A stretch of 64,000 bases of DNA. Origin: Rhodovulum sulfidophilum (GTDB lineage: Bacteria > Pseudomonadota > Alphaproteobacteria > Rhodobacterales > Rhodobacteraceae). Position 1 is the stretch's first letter. Each line of letters begins with the position of its first letter. The position numbers and the translations under genes were made by a program. Positions 43,722 to 53,191 of the stretch are shown piece by piece. The notes below the pieces were generated by a model. It saw only the letters and a program-made list of their open reading frames with translations, did no database searches and was not told where the DNA came from. The stretch covers positions 1-64,000 of the forward strand of contig QFPW01000009.1 of assembly GCA_003241785.1 (NCBI GenBank), written 5' to 3'.

Positions 43722-44798
43722 ATGGCTATGACCGCCGCTCAGCAGTGGCGCATCTGGGGATTGGCGGTCCTGGGCTTTCTGGCCCTGCTCTGGCTGCTCG
43801 CGGGCACGCTGCTGCCCTTCTTCGCAGGCGCCGCGCTCGCCTATCTGCTCGACCCGCTCGCCGACCGGCTGGAGCGGATCGGGCTCGGCCGGGTCACCGC
43901 GACCACGATCATCGCGCTCGGCCTCACGCTCTGCGTCGCCGTGGGCTTTCTCGTCGCGGTGCCGGCGCTGATCGAGCAGAGCCAGGCGCTCGCGACGGCG
44001 GTGCCCGATTACGTCGGCCAGCTCACCGACTTCCTGAGCGAGCGCTTCCCGCAGGCGTTCGACGAGACCTCCGCGCTGCGCCGGGGGCTCACCTCGGCGG
44101 AGGGAACCCTGCGCGAGGGCGGCGGCGCGGTCCTGAGCCAGGTGCTCGCCTCCTCGCTCGAGGTGCTGAACTTCCTCTTCGTCCTCGTGGTGACCCCGGT
44201 CGTCGCCTTCTACCTGCTGCTCGACTGGGACCATTTCGTCGCCCGGGTGAACGCCGCGCTGCCGCGCGCGCACGCGCCGACGATCCGGCGCCTCTGCCGC
44301 GAGATCGACGCGGTGATGGCGGGCTTCGTCCGCGGCCAGCTCCTGGTCTGCCTCATCCTCGGCGCCTTCTACGCCGCCGCGCTGATGGTGATCGGGCTGC
44401 CCTACGGTTTCCTGATCGGCATGATCTCGGGGGTGATCGTCTTCATCCCCTTCGTCGGCTCGACCGTCGGTCTCGTCCTCGCGACCTCGATCGCGGCCTT
44501 CTCGTTCTGGGACCAGCCGATCTGGATCTTCGTCACCGCCGGCGTGTACCTGTTCGGCCAGTTCGTCGAGGGCAACATCCTGTCGCCGATGCTGGTCGGC
44601 AAGTCCGTGGGGCTGCATCCGGTCACGCTCATGCTCGCGCTCTCCGTCTTCGGCGTGCTGTTCGGCTTCACCGGCCTTCTGATCGCGGTGCCGCTCGCCG
44701 CGGCGCTCGGCGTGCTCGGCCGGTTCGCCTTCGAGAAGTACCTCGAGAGCCCGCTCTACAGCGGATCGGTCGCGCTGCCGCCGGACGAGGAAGAGTGA
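43722..44798 (+). CDS. AI-2E family transporter (PerM-like membrane protein)
   Basis: A 358-residue inner-membrane protein of the AI-2E transporter/PerM family with about seven to eight hydrophobic segments. It has the typical FFAGAALAYLLDPLADRL at the N terminus and the conserved VTPVVAFYLLLDWDHF and GFLIGMISGVIVFIPFVG. Substrates differ in this family and the transported compound is unknown. The ATG at 43722 is preceded by GGGAGA. It is followed after three bases by hdaA, an arrangement seen in related bacteria. Confidence 0.9.
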   Translation: MAMTAAQQWRIWGLAVLGFLALLWLLAGTLLPFFAGAALAYLLDPLADRLERIGLGRVTATTIIALGLTLCVAVGFLVAVPALIEQSQALATAVPDYVGQLTDFLSERFPQAFDETSALRRGLTSAEGTLREGGGAVLSQVLASSLEVLNFLFVLVVTPVVAFYLLLDWDHFVARVNAALPRAHAPTIRRLCREIDAVMAGFVRGQLLVCLILGAFYAAALMVIGLPYGFLIGMISGVIVFIPFVGSTVGLVLATSIAAFSFWDQPIWIFVTAGVYLFGQFVEGNILSPMLVGKSVGLHPVTLMLALSVFGVLFGFTGLLIAVPLAAALGVLGRFAFEKYLESPLYSGSVALPPDEEE

Positions 44799-44801
44799 GC
44801 C

Positions 44802-45500
44802 TTGGCGCGCCGGGGCCAGCAGCTCGTCTTCGACCTCGCGACGCGCCCGGCGCTCGGCCGCGCCGATTTCTTCGTCTCGCCGGCGAACCGGCTCGCGCTC
44901 GCCCAGCTCGACGCCTGGCCCGCCTGGCCCGAGGGGCGGCTCGCGGTGACCGGCCCGGCCGGCGCGGGCAAGACCCATCTCGCCCATGTCTGGGCGGCGC
45001 GCTCCGGCGCGCGCATCCTCGCCGCGCATGATCTCGCCTCGGTCGATCTCGCCACCCTGCCGGCCGAGGCGGTGCTCGCCGTCGAGGACGCCGACCGGCT
45101 CGCGGGGCTCGCGCCCGAAGCGCGGGCGGCGGCCGAGGAGGCGCTCTTCCACATCGCGAACCGGCTCGCGGCGGGGGGCGGCTCGCTCATGGTGAGCGGC
45201 CGCGCGGCGCCGGCGCAATGGGATCTCGCGCTCCCCGATCTCGCCAGCCGGCTCGGCGCGGCGCCGGTGGCGCGGCTCGAGGCGCCCGACGACGCGCTGC
45301 TCGCCGCCGTGCTGGTGAAGCTCTTCACCGACCGCCAGATCCCGGTCACGCCCGATCTGGTCAGCTATCTCGTCAGCCGGATGCACCGCTCCTTCGTCGC
45401 GGCCGAGACGCTGGTCGCGCGGCTCGACGCGGCGGGGCTCGAGCGGCGGCGGCGCGTCACGCGGGCGCTCGCCGCCGAGGTTCTGCGGGAAACCGGCTGA
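44802..45500 (+). CDS. hdaA: HdaA-type regulator of DnaA activity
   Basis: A 232-residue AAA+ protein related to DnaA domain III. The N terminus carries the sliding-clamp-binding motif QQLVFDL. Walker A is GPAGAGKTHLAHVW and the Walker B position is VLAVEDADRL. Homologues with the replication clamp promote hydrolysis of DnaA-bound ATP after initiation. The start is a TTG three bases after the permease stop, with GACGAGGAAGA upstream. Length fits HdaA. Confidence 0.85.
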   Translation: MARRGQQLVFDLATRPALGRADFFVSPANRLALAQLDAWPAWPEGRLAVTGPAGAGKTHLAHVWAARSGARILAAHDLASVDLATLPAEAVLAVEDADRLAGLAPEARAAAEEALFHIANRLAAGGGSLMVSGRAAPAQWDLALPDLASRLGAAPVARLEAPDDALLAAVLVKLFTDRQIPVTPDLVSYLVSRMHRSFVAAETLVARLDAAGLERRRRVTRALAAEVLRETG

Positions 45501-45530
45501 TCCGCGCCGGGCGTCGCTTTCGCCGGCCGG

Positions 45531-45548
45531 CTGTCATAGAATTGCCAT
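45531..45548 (+). promoter_or_regulatory. Pho box (PhoB site) candidate upstream of ppk
   Basis: CTGTCAT-AGAA-TTGCCAT gives two 7-base direct repeats with 11-base period, the classic PhoB-binding pattern. An AATAAT (45557-45562) follows at -10-like distance. It lies 47 bases before the ppk start codon. Confidence 0.7.
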
Positions 45549-45594
45549 GATAGTGCAATAATCGGAGCGGCGGACTGGGCCGGGGAGGGTTGCT

Positions 45595-47796
45595 GTGCTC
45601 GAGAGTATCATCGCCGAGGGCGTCAACGCCGATTTCCTCAATTCCGAGCCCGGGGCCGGGCGGGCGCTGCCCGACCTCGACATCGACGGGCCGGGCCGGT
45701 TCATCAATCGCGAACTGAGCTGGCTCGCCTTCAACTGGCGCGTGATGCACGAGGCCGAGAACCCGAGCGTGCCCCTGCTCGAGCGCGTGCGCTTCCTCTC
45801 GATCTCGGGCTCCAACCTCGACGAGTTCTACTCGGTCCGCGTCGCGGGCCTGCGCGGTCTCGTGCGCGAGGGCGTCGCCTCGTCGAGCGCCGACGGCCTG
45901 TCGCCGGAGGAGCAGCTGATCCGGATCGACGCGGACGCCCGGGCGCTCATGCTGCGCCAGCACGACTGCCTCGGCGAGCTTCAGGTGCTGATGGGCGCCG
46001 AGGGGATCGACATCCTCGGCGCGCGCGACCTGAAGGGCGCCGATCTCAAGGTGATGGAGAAGCATTTCTTCGAACAGGTCTTCCCGATCCTCTCGCCGCT
46101 CGCCATCGATCCCGCGCACCCCTTCCCCTTCATCGCCAACGGCGGCTTCGCCATGGCGCTCCAGCTCAGCCGCGACGCCGACGGGACCGGGCTCGAGGCG
46201 CTGCTGCCCGTCCCGGCGCAGGTGCCGCGCTTCGTGAAGCTGCCCGACGGGCCGAAGGGCGAGGTGCGCTTCCTGCCGCTCGAGGCGCTGCTCGAGGTGT
46301 TCCTGAACCGGCTCTTCCCCGGCTATACCATGCTCGGCAAATGCGCCTTCCGCGTGCTGCGCGACAGCGATCTCGAGGTCGAGGAAGAGGCCGAGGACCT
46401 GGTGCGCGAATTCGAGACCGCGCTGAAGCGGCGGCGGCGCGGCGAGGTGATCCGGCTCACCATGACCGACGACGCGCCGCGCGACCTGCGCGAGATGATC
46501 GTCGAGTCGCTCGGAGTGAGCGAGGACGAGGTCATCCAGGTGCCCGGCCTGATCGGCATCGCCGATCTCTCGGAACTCTGCAAGCTGCCGCGGCCGGACC
46601 TGCTCTGGCCGCCGTTCACCCCCCGGGTGCCGGAGCGGGTGCAGGACTTCGAGGGCGATATCTTCGCGGCGATCCGGCAGAAGGACATGCTGCTGCACCA
46701 TCCCTACGAATCCTTCGGGATCGTCGTGAAGTTCCTGCAGCAGGCCGCGCGCGACCCGAACGTGCTCGCGATCAAGCAGACGCTCTACCGCACCAGCCGC
46801 GACAGCCCGATCGTCGCGGCGCTGTGCGAGGCGGCGGAGGACGGCAAGTCCGTGACCGCGCTGGTCGAGCTCAAGGCCCGGTTCGACGAGGCCGCCAACA
46901 TCCGGCAGTCGCGCCGGCTGGAGCGCGCGGGCGCCCAGGTGGTCTACGGCTTCATCGACTGGAAGACCCATGCCAAGGTCTCGACCGTGGTGCGGCGCGA
47001 GAACGGCGAGCTCGTCACCTATACCCATTTCGGCACCGGCAACTATCACCCAGGCACCGCGAACATCTATACCGACCTGTCGCTCTTCACCTGCGACAAG
47101 GCGCTCGGGCGCGACGCGACCAAGGTCTTCAACTACCTGACCGGCTACGTGAAGCCCGAGAGCCTCGAGAACCTCGCGATCAGCCCCCACATGATCAAGC
47201 CGCGCATCCTCGAGGGACTCGAGGCCGAGATCGCCCATGCCAGGGCCGGCCGGCCGGCGCAGGTCTGGGTGAAGCTCAATTCGATCACCGAGCCCGAGGT
47301 CATCGACGCGCTCTACGCGGCGAGCCAGGCCGGGGTGAAGATCGACATGGTGGTGCGCGGCATCTGCTCGCTCCGCGCCGGGGTCGCCGGGCTCTCGGAC
47401 AACATCCGGGTGAAATCGATCATCGGCCGCTTTCTCGAGCACAGCCGGATCGTGTGCTTCGGCAACGGCCATGGCCTGCCGTCGCGGCAGGCGCGGGTCT
47501 ATATCTCGTCGGCCGACTGGATGGAGCGCAACCTCAACCGCCGGGTCGAGACGCTGGTCGAGATCACCAACCCGACCGTGCACGCGCAGATCATCGACCA
47601 GGTGATGGCGGCGAACATGCACGACCAGGCCCAGAGCTGGGTGGCGCAGCCCGACGGCAGCTACCTGCGCCACGACGCCGAACCGGGCGCGCAGCTCTTC
47701 TCCTGCCATCGGTTCTTCATGGAGAATCCGTCGCTTTCGGGCCGCGGCCGCGCCGGCGCGGGGGATGTGATCCAGCTCGTCCACAGTCACGATTGA
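45595..47796 (+). CDS. ppk: polyphosphate kinase 1
   Basis: A 733-residue enzyme that makes polyphosphate from ATP. The N-terminal domain starts with RFINRELSWLAFNWRVM, and SGSNLDEFYSVRVAG follows. The catalytic histidine is in FGTGNYHPGTANIYTDLS (about residue 484), and the second histidine region is ISSADWMERNLNRRVE. The start is a GTG with an excellent GGGGAGGG upstream. It is followed by ppx, giving synthesis and breakdown of polyphosphate in one operon, behind a Pho-box-like sequence. Confidence 0.96.
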   Translation: MLESIIAEGVNADFLNSEPGAGRALPDLDIDGPGRFINRELSWLAFNWRVMHEAENPSVPLLERVRFLSISGSNLDEFYSVRVAGLRGLVREGVASSSADGLSPEEQLIRIDADARALMLRQHDCLGELQVLMGAEGIDILGARDLKGADLKVMEKHFFEQVFPILSPLAIDPAHPFPFIANGGFAMALQLSRDADGTGLEALLPVPAQVPRFVKLPDGPKGEVRFLPLEALLEVFLNRLFPGYTMLGKCAFRVLRDSDLEVEEEAEDLVREFETALKRRRRGEVIRLTMTDDAPRDLREMIVESLGVSEDEVIQVPGLIGIADLSELCKLPRPDLLWPPFTPRVPERVQDFEGDIFAAIRQKDMLLHHPYESFGIVVKFLQQAARDPNVLAIKQTLYRTSRDSPIVAALCEAAEDGKSVTALVELKARFDEAANIRQSRRLERAGAQVVYGFIDWKTHAKVSTVVRRENGELVTYTHFGTGNYHPGTANIYTDLSLFTCDKALGRDATKVFNYLTGYVKPESLENLAISPHMIKPRILEGLEAEIAHARAGRPAQVWVKLNSITEPEVIDALYAASQAGVKIDMVVRGICSLRAGVAGLSDNIRVKSIIGRFLEHSRIVCFGNGHGLPSRQARVYISSADWMERNLNRRVETLVEITNPTVHAQIIDQVMAANMHDQAQSWVAQPDGSYLRHDAEPGAQLFSCHRFFMENPSLSGRGRAGAGDVIQLVHSHD

Positions 47797-47815
47797 TTGA
47801 CCTGCCCGCCGCGGG

Positions 47816-49381
47816 ATGCCAGACCGGGCGCGGGTAACGCGAAATCTCGGGGCGGGTCACGTGACACAAAAGACCATCGAGCGCGCGCGAAAGCATATTC
47901 CGCGTCTGGACAAGGATCGTTTGCGCCGGATCGGCGTGATCGACGTCGGCTCGAACTCGGTGCGCCTCGTCGTCTTCGACGGCATGGCGCGCAGCCCGGC
48001 CTATTTCTACAACGAGAAGGTGCTCTGCGGCCTCGGCGCCGGCATGAGCGAGACCGGGATGCTCAGCCCCGCCGGCTGGGAGAGCGCGCTCCGGACGCTG
48101 CACCGGTTCGCCGCGCTCGCCGGGCGGATGGAGCTCTCGGGCATGATCGCCGTCGCCACCGCCGCGGTGCGCGAGGCCAAGGACGGCCGCGCCTTTTGCG
48201 ATCAGGTCGAGCGCGAGACCGGGCTCACCCTCCATATCGCGAGCGGCTCCGAAGAGGCGCGGCTGGCGAGCCAGGGCGTGCTGCTCGGCTGGCCCGACGC
48301 CGAGGGCTTGGTCTGCGACATGGGCGGCGCCTCGGTCGAGCTCGCCCAGGTCGCGGGCGGCGAGATGGTCCATGGCGCGACCTCGCCGCTCGGCCCGCTG
48401 AAGCTCGTCGATTTCACCGATCCGGAGAAGCGCGACAAGTACCTGCGCAAGACCGCCAAGGCGCTGCGCAAGGCGGTGCCGGAGCCGGCGCCCCGGCTCT
48501 ATCTCGTCGGCGGCTCCTGGCGGGCGATCGCGCGGCTCGACATGGAGCGGGTCGGCTATCCGCTGAAGGTGCTGCACGCCTACGAGCCGCCGGTCGGCCA
48601 GCTCGTCGAGACGCTCGACTGGATCCAGACCCAGGAGCAGGCGCGGATGTCGGACATGACCGGCACCTCCGCCGCGCGGCTGTCGCTCGTTCCGCTCGCG
48701 AGCCTGGTGCTGAAGGAGCTGCTGCGCCGGATCGCGCCGGAGCGGGTGGTGATCTCCGCCTTCGGCCTGCGCGAGGGGCTGCTCTACCGGCAGATGCCCG
48801 AGGAGATGCGCGGGCTCGACCCGCTGGTCGAGGCCTGCCGCCACTGGGAGACGCTCTCCGCCCGGGCCCCCGGCTTCGGCGATGCGCTCTACACCTGGAT
48901 CACGCCGCTCTTTCCCGAGGCCGAGCCGGCGACCCTGCGCCTGATTCACGCCGCCTGCCTGCTCCACGACGTCAACTGGCGGGCGCATCCGGACTACCGC
49001 GCCGAGGTGTCCTACGAATCGGTCACCCGGGCGAACATGGCGGGAATCGATCACCCCGAGCGGGTGTATCTCGGGCTCGCGCTGCTCAGCCGCTACAAAT
49101 CCGTGCCGCCGTCCGAGCAGGCTTCGCGGTATGGCGCGTTGCTCAGCCGCGAGCGCGCGGCCGAGGCGGAGATCCTCGGCCGGGCGATGCGGCTCGGCGC
49201 GATGCTGTCCGGATCCTCGGTCGGCGTGCTCGAACATGCGCGGATCGGGCGCGATGAGAACACGCTTGTGCTCACTTTGCGCGGAACCGCGCGTGAATTC
49301 GGCGGCGAGGCGGTCGAGCGCCGGCTGCAGTCGCTGGCCTCGCGCCTGCAATGCGCGGCGCGGACCGACCTGCTCGACTGA
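47816..49381 (+). CDS. ppx: exopolyphosphatase / Ppx-GppA family phosphatase
   Basis: A protein of up to 521 residues of the ASKHA fold that removes terminal phosphates from polyphosphate (or pppGpp). Phosphate loop 1 is GVIDVGSNSVRLVVFDG, the second VCDMGGASVELAQV. The C-terminal part is an HD-like helical extension (CLLHDVNWRAHPDYRAE). The ATG at 47816 has no ribosome binding site. The in-frame GTG at 47861 follows GGGGCGGG and is at least as likely, giving 506 residues. Confidence 0.92.
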   Translation: MPDRARVTRNLGAGHVTQKTIERARKHIPRLDKDRLRRIGVIDVGSNSVRLVVFDGMARSPAYFYNEKVLCGLGAGMSETGMLSPAGWESALRTLHRFAALAGRMELSGMIAVATAAVREAKDGRAFCDQVERETGLTLHIASGSEEARLASQGVLLGWPDAEGLVCDMGGASVELAQVAGGEMVHGATSPLGPLKLVDFTDPEKRDKYLRKTAKALRKAVPEPAPRLYLVGGSWRAIARLDMERVGYPLKVLHAYEPPVGQLVETLDWIQTQEQARMSDMTGTSAARLSLVPLASLVLKELLRRIAPERVVISAFGLREGLLYRQMPEEMRGLDPLVEACRHWETLSARAPGFGDALYTWITPLFPEAEPATLRLIHAACLLHDVNWRAHPDYRAEVSYESVTRANMAGIDHPERVYLGLALLSRYKSVPPSEQASRYGALLSRERAAEAEILGRAMRLGAMLSGSSVGVLEHARIGRDENTLVLTLRGTAREFGGEAVERRLQSLASRLQCAARTDLLD

Positions 49382-49402
49382 GAACGCTACCCTGAAACGG
49401 GA

Positions 49403-49429
49403 AAACGGCCCGCGCGACGCGAGCCGTTT
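49403..49429 (+). terminator. terminator hairpin after ppx
   Basis: AAACGGC and CGCG pair with CGCG and GCCGTTT around a three-base loop, with one internal mismatch, 21 bases after the ppx stop. The T-rich end of the stem and the following bases fit an intrinsic terminator. Confidence 0.7.
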
Positions 49430-49703
49430 CCTGGACTTTCCCCCCGAGACTTGGGCCATGCCAACGAGCTCTCTGTGCCTGCGGGAGCAGCGGTGGCTTG
49501 TGCCATTTCCTGCCTTTCTCCCGGGCGCCCATTGTCGGCTGGTGGGAAGTAAACAGTTTTGTGAGGCGAATGCAACGTCGAAATTCGCTCCGCGCATACC
49601 CGGTATCTCCTGAGCGCAAGGCGGGGGTTTCGGAGCCGCCATTGCGCCGCGCACGGCCTTCGCCTAAATCGGCTGGGCTCGCCGTCCGCCGGAGGAAAAC
49701 CGC
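49430..49703. other. intergenic region upstream of proS
   Basis: About 270 bases with lower GC than the surroundings around 49500-49600. It must hold the proS promoter; I saw no convincing -35/-10 pair, no riboswitch or T-box pattern, and no ORF with protein-like character. A short palindrome ATACCCGGTAT lies near 49600. Confidence 0.5.
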
Positions 49704-51044
49704 ATGCGCCTGTCCCAGTACTTCCTGCCGGTCCTGAAGGAGAACCCGGCCGAGGCGCAGATCGCGAGCCACCGGCTGATGCTGCGCGCCGGGATGATCC
49801 GGCAGGCGAGCGCGGGGATCTATTCCTGGCTGCCGCTCGGCTTCAAGGTGCTGCGCCGGCTGGAGACGATCGTCCACGAGGAGCAGCAGCGCGCGGGTCA
49901 TATCCCGCTCCTGATGCCCACGCTCCAGTCCGCCGACCTCTGGCGCGAAAGCGGCCGCTACGACGACTATGGCGCGGAGATGCTGCGGATCAAGGACCGG
50001 CACGACCGCGACATGCTCTACGGGCCGACCAACGAGGAGCTGATCACCGACATCTTCCGCTCGGCCGTCGGCTCCTACAAGGACCTGCCGCTGACGCTCT
50101 ACCACATCCAGTGGAAGTTCCGCGACGAGACCCGGCCGCGGTTCGGCGTGATGCGGGGCCGCGAATTCCTGATGAAGGACGGCTACAACTTCGACCTGAC
50201 GGTCGAGGACGCGCTGCACGCCTACAACCGCCACATGGTCACCTATATCCGCACCTACGAGCGGATGGGGCTGAAGGCGATCCCGATGCGCGCCGACGGC
50301 GGCCCGATCGGCGGCGACCACACGCACGAGTTCCTGGTGCTGGCCCCCACCGGCGAGAGCGCGGTCTTCTACGATCGCGCGGTGACCGACCTGACGCTCG
50401 GCGATCGCGAGATCGACTTCGCCGACCGGGGGCAGGTGGCGGAAGTGGTCCAGACCTGGACCGCGCCCTACGCTCGCACCGACGAGCGGCACGACCCGGA
50501 CGCCTTCGCCCAGGTTCCCGAGGAGCGGCGGATCGAGGGGCGCGGCATCGAGGTCGGGCAGATCTTCTTCTTCGGCACCAAGTATTCCGAGGCGATGAAG
50601 GCGCTGGTCGTCAACGAGGCCGGCGAGCGGGTGCCGGTGCAGATGGGCTCGCACGGCATCGGCGTCAGCCGCCTCGTCGGCGCGCTGATCGAGGCGAACC
50701 ACGACGAGAAGGGCATCATCTGGCCCGAGGGCGTGACCCCGTTCCACGTCGGGATCGTCAACATCCGCCAGAAGGACGACGCCTGCGCGGCGGCGAGCCT
50801 CTCGCTCTATCAGGCGCTGAAAGCCGCGGGGCTCGACCCGCTCTACGACGACCGCGAGGAGAGCGCGGGGGCCAAGTTCGCGACGATGGACCTGATCGGC
50901 CTGCCGTGGCGGATCACCGTCGGCCCGCGCGGCCTCGCCGCCGGCAAGGTCGAGCTCACGTCGCGCCGCACCGGCGAGAGCGAGGAAATGTCGCCCGAGG
51001 CCGCCGTCGAGCGCGTCAAGGCCATCTACGCCGCGCATCCGTAG
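49704..51044 (+). CDS. proS: prolyl-tRNA synthetase
   Basis: A 446-residue class II synthetase of the short alphaproteobacterial type, without the YbaK-like editing insertion found in longer bacterial ProS. Motif 2 is FRDETRPRFGVMRGREF and motif 3 is GSHGIGVSRLVG. The anticodon-binding domain occupies the last ~110 residues. The N terminus MRLSQYFLPVLKENPAEAQI is typical. It is followed by a hairpin. Confidence 0.95.
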   Translation: MRLSQYFLPVLKENPAEAQIASHRLMLRAGMIRQASAGIYSWLPLGFKVLRRLETIVHEEQQRAGHIPLLMPTLQSADLWRESGRYDDYGAEMLRIKDRHDRDMLYGPTNEELITDIFRSAVGSYKDLPLTLYHIQWKFRDETRPRFGVMRGREFLMKDGYNFDLTVEDALHAYNRHMVTYIRTYERMGLKAIPMRADGGPIGGDHTHEFLVLAPTGESAVFYDRAVTDLTLGDREIDFADRGQVAEVVQTWTAPYARTDERHDPDAFAQVPEERRIEGRGIEVGQIFFFGTKYSEAMKALVVNEAGERVPVQMGSHGIGVSRLVGALIEANHDEKGIIWPEGVTPFHVGIVNIRQKDDACAAASLSLYQALKAAGLDPLYDDREESAGAKFATMDLIGLPWRITVGPRGLAAGKVELTSRRTGESEEMSPEAAVERVKAIYAAHP

Positions 51045-51062
51045 GGCGGACCTCGGTCCGCC
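51045..51062 (+). terminator. hairpin directly after the proS stop
   Basis: GGCGGACC-TC-GGTCCGCC is a perfect 8-base stem that begins immediately after the TAG codon. Its stem is the same as that after the DUF3422 gene. Confidence 0.6.
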
Positions 51063-51171
51063 ACCCGTGCCAGGGGCGGGGCGAGGCCCGCGCCGCGGTT
51101 CGGGTCCGCGGCGGCCGGTCTCGATCGCCCGCCCGTCCCGCGAGCTGGCGCGCTTCGCCAAGGGGGTTCCC

Positions 51172-51795
51172 ATGTACACGCCGCCCGCCTTCGCCGTCGA
51201 AGATCCCGAGGAAATCCGCGGCATCGTGCGCGCGGCGCGGCTCGCGACGCTGGTGACCGCCGGGCCCGAGGGGCTGATGGCGACGCCGCTGCCGCTGTTC
51301 CTCGAGGAGACGGGCGAGGGGTTCGGCGTGCTGCACGGGCATCTCGCCCGCGCCAACCGGCAGTGGAGCACGCCGGTCGCGGGCGAGGCGCTGGCGATCT
51401 TCGCCGGATCCGACGCCTATGTGACGCCGGCCTGGTACGCGACCAAGGCCGAGACCGGGAAGGTCGTGCCGACCTGGAACTACGAGGCGGTGCATCTCCA
51501 CGGCCGGCCCGAATTCTTCACCGACCCCGACCGGCTGCTCGAAAGCGTGAGCCGGCTCACCGCGCTGCGCGAGGCCGGGCGCGCGGAGCCCTGGGCGGTC
51601 GGGGACGCGCCGGGGAGCTTCGTGCGATCCCAGCTCAAGGGCATCGTCGGCGTCCGGATGCCGGTCTCCCGGGTCGAGGCCAAGCGCAAGATGAGCCAGA
51701 ACCGGAACGCCGCCGACCGCGGCGGCGTCGCCGAGGGGCTCGCCGCCAGCCCGCGCGAGGCCGACCGCCACGTCGCCGCGCTGATCCCGCGCTGA
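51172..51795 (+). CDS. PaiB-family FMN-binding negative regulator-like protein
   Basis: A 207-residue protein with a split-barrel flavin-binding fold like PaiB. The N-terminal MYTPPAFAVEDPEEI, the ATPLPLFLEE segment, HGHLARANRQW and VPTWNYEAVHLHG are family landmarks. The C terminus has QLKGIVGVRMPVSRVEAKRK and KMSQNR. PaiB of Bacillus represses protease and sporulation genes; in proteobacteria the role is not established. AAGGGGG precedes the ATG at 51172. Confidence 0.9.
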   Translation: MYTPPAFAVEDPEEIRGIVRAARLATLVTAGPEGLMATPLPLFLEETGEGFGVLHGHLARANRQWSTPVAGEALAIFAGSDAYVTPAWYATKAETGKVVPTWNYEAVHLHGRPEFFTDPDRLLESVSRLTALREAGRAEPWAVGDAPGSFVRSQLKGIVGVRMPVSRVEAKRKMSQNRNAADRGGVAEGLAASPREADRHVAALIPR

Positions 51796-51892
51796 CGCGC
51801 CCGCCCGCGCGGATTTGTCCGCCGCCGCCTTGACCTTCGCCCAGCGCGCCGACAGGGTCCGGCCCGAGCCATGAGCCGGAAGGGGCCATTTC

Positions 51893-53191
51893 GTGACGCA
51901 ATCCGAGACCAGATCGCCGCCCCCCTTCGCGGCCTTCGAATGGCTGATCGCCTGGCGCTACCTGCGCGCGCGGCGCAAGGAGGGCGGCATCTCGGTCATC
52001 GCCTGGTACGCGCTGGTCGGCGTCATGCTCGGGGTCGCGACGCTGATCGTCGTGCAGGCGGTGATGTTCGGCTTCCGGATGGAATTCACCGACAAGATCC
52101 TCGGCGCCAATCCGCATGTGACCGTCTACGCCGCGCCGACCTTCGACGAGAACGGGACGCCGGACCGGCTGATCACCGATTTCGACGCGATGACCGCGAA
52201 GGTGGCGGCGGTGCCGGGCGTCACCTCGGCGGCGCCGCTCATCAGGGGGCAGGTGATGGTCTCGGCGCATGGCCGGGCGCTCGGCGCCGAGGTGCTCGGC
52301 ATCCGGACCGAGGATCTCGCCCGCGTGCCGCTGGTCGCGCATCCGGAGGAGAGCGTCGGCGACATCGCCAATCTCGACCAGGGCATCGCGATCGGCTCCG
52401 GCATCGCGCGCGAGCTCGGGCTCACGGTCGGCGACGTGATCACCCTCATCTCGCCCGAGGGAATGGACACGCCCTTCGGCACCCAGCCGCGGTTCAACGA
52501 CTATACGATCGAATACATCTTCGGCGTCGGCCGCTACGACATCGACCGCACGCGGGTCTACCTGCCCTTCGCCGAGGCGCAGAGCTACTTCAACCGCGAG
52601 GGCGGCGCCGACGAGATCGACGTGATGCTCGCGCGTCCCGACGCGGTGGACGACCTGCGCGGCCCCCTGCTCGAGGCGACCGCGCCGCGCGGCCAGATCT
52701 GGACCTGGAAGCAGGCCTCGAGCGCCTTTCTCTCGGCGCTCGACGTCGAGCGGCGGGTGATGTTCATCATCCTCAGCCTCGTCGTGCTGATCGCGGCGAT
52801 GAACATCATCTCGGGGCTGGTGATGCTGGTGAAGAACAAGGGCCGCGACATCGGCATCCTGCGCACCATGGGGCTGACGCGCGGCTCGATCATGCGGATC
52901 TTCTTCATCTGCGGATCGATGATCGGCGTGGTCGGGACCGTGCTCGGCGTCATCCTGGGCTGCCTCTTCGCCTATTACATCCAGGACATCCAGGCGGTGG
53001 TCGAATGGATCTCCGGCGGGTCGGTCTGGAACCCGGAGGTGCGCTATCTCACGCATATCCCGGCGCATCTCAGGCTCGTCGACGTCGCCGCGGTGGCGGG
53101 AACCGCGCTCTTCCTCGCCTTCGTCATCACGCTCCTGCCGGCGCGCAACGCCGCCCGGCTCGATCCGGTCGAGGCGCTGCGCTATGAGTGA
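51893..53191 (+). CDS. lolC: lipoprotein-releasing ABC transporter permease LolC/E
   Basis: A 432-residue FtsX-like permease with four membrane segments, one near the N terminus (GVMLGVATLIVVQAVMFGF) and three in the last third. A large periplasmic domain lies between them. It extracts outer-membrane lipoproteins from the inner membrane and hands them to LolA. The start is a GTG at 51893 after AAGGGG. It overlaps lolD by eight bases. A single LolC/E-type permease suggests a homodimer (LolF-like). Confidence 0.93.
   Translation: MTQSETRSPPPFAAFEWLIAWRYLRARRKEGGISVIAWYALVGVMLGVATLIVVQAVMFGFRMEFTDKILGANPHVTVYAAPTFDENGTPDRLITDFDAMTAKVAAVPGVTSAAPLIRGQVMVSAHGRALGAEVLGIRTEDLARVPLVAHPEESVGDIANLDQGIAIGSGIARELGLTVGDVITLISPEGMDTPFGTQPRFNDYTIEYIFGVGRYDIDRTRVYLPFAEAQSYFNREGGADEIDVMLARPDAVDDLRGPLLEATAPRGQIWTWKQASSAFLSALDVERRVMFIILSLVVLIAAMNIISGLVMLVKNKGRDIGILRTMGLTRGSIMRIFFICGSMIGVVGTVLGVILGCLFAYYIQDIQAVVEWISGGSVWNPEVRYLTHIPAHLRLVDVAAVAGTALFLAFVITLLPARNAARLDPVEALRYE

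Noticed and set aside
49498..49737. 79-codon frame overlapping the proS start
   Set aside because: No domain, no ribosome binding site and biased residue content; it overlaps the well-supported proS gene.
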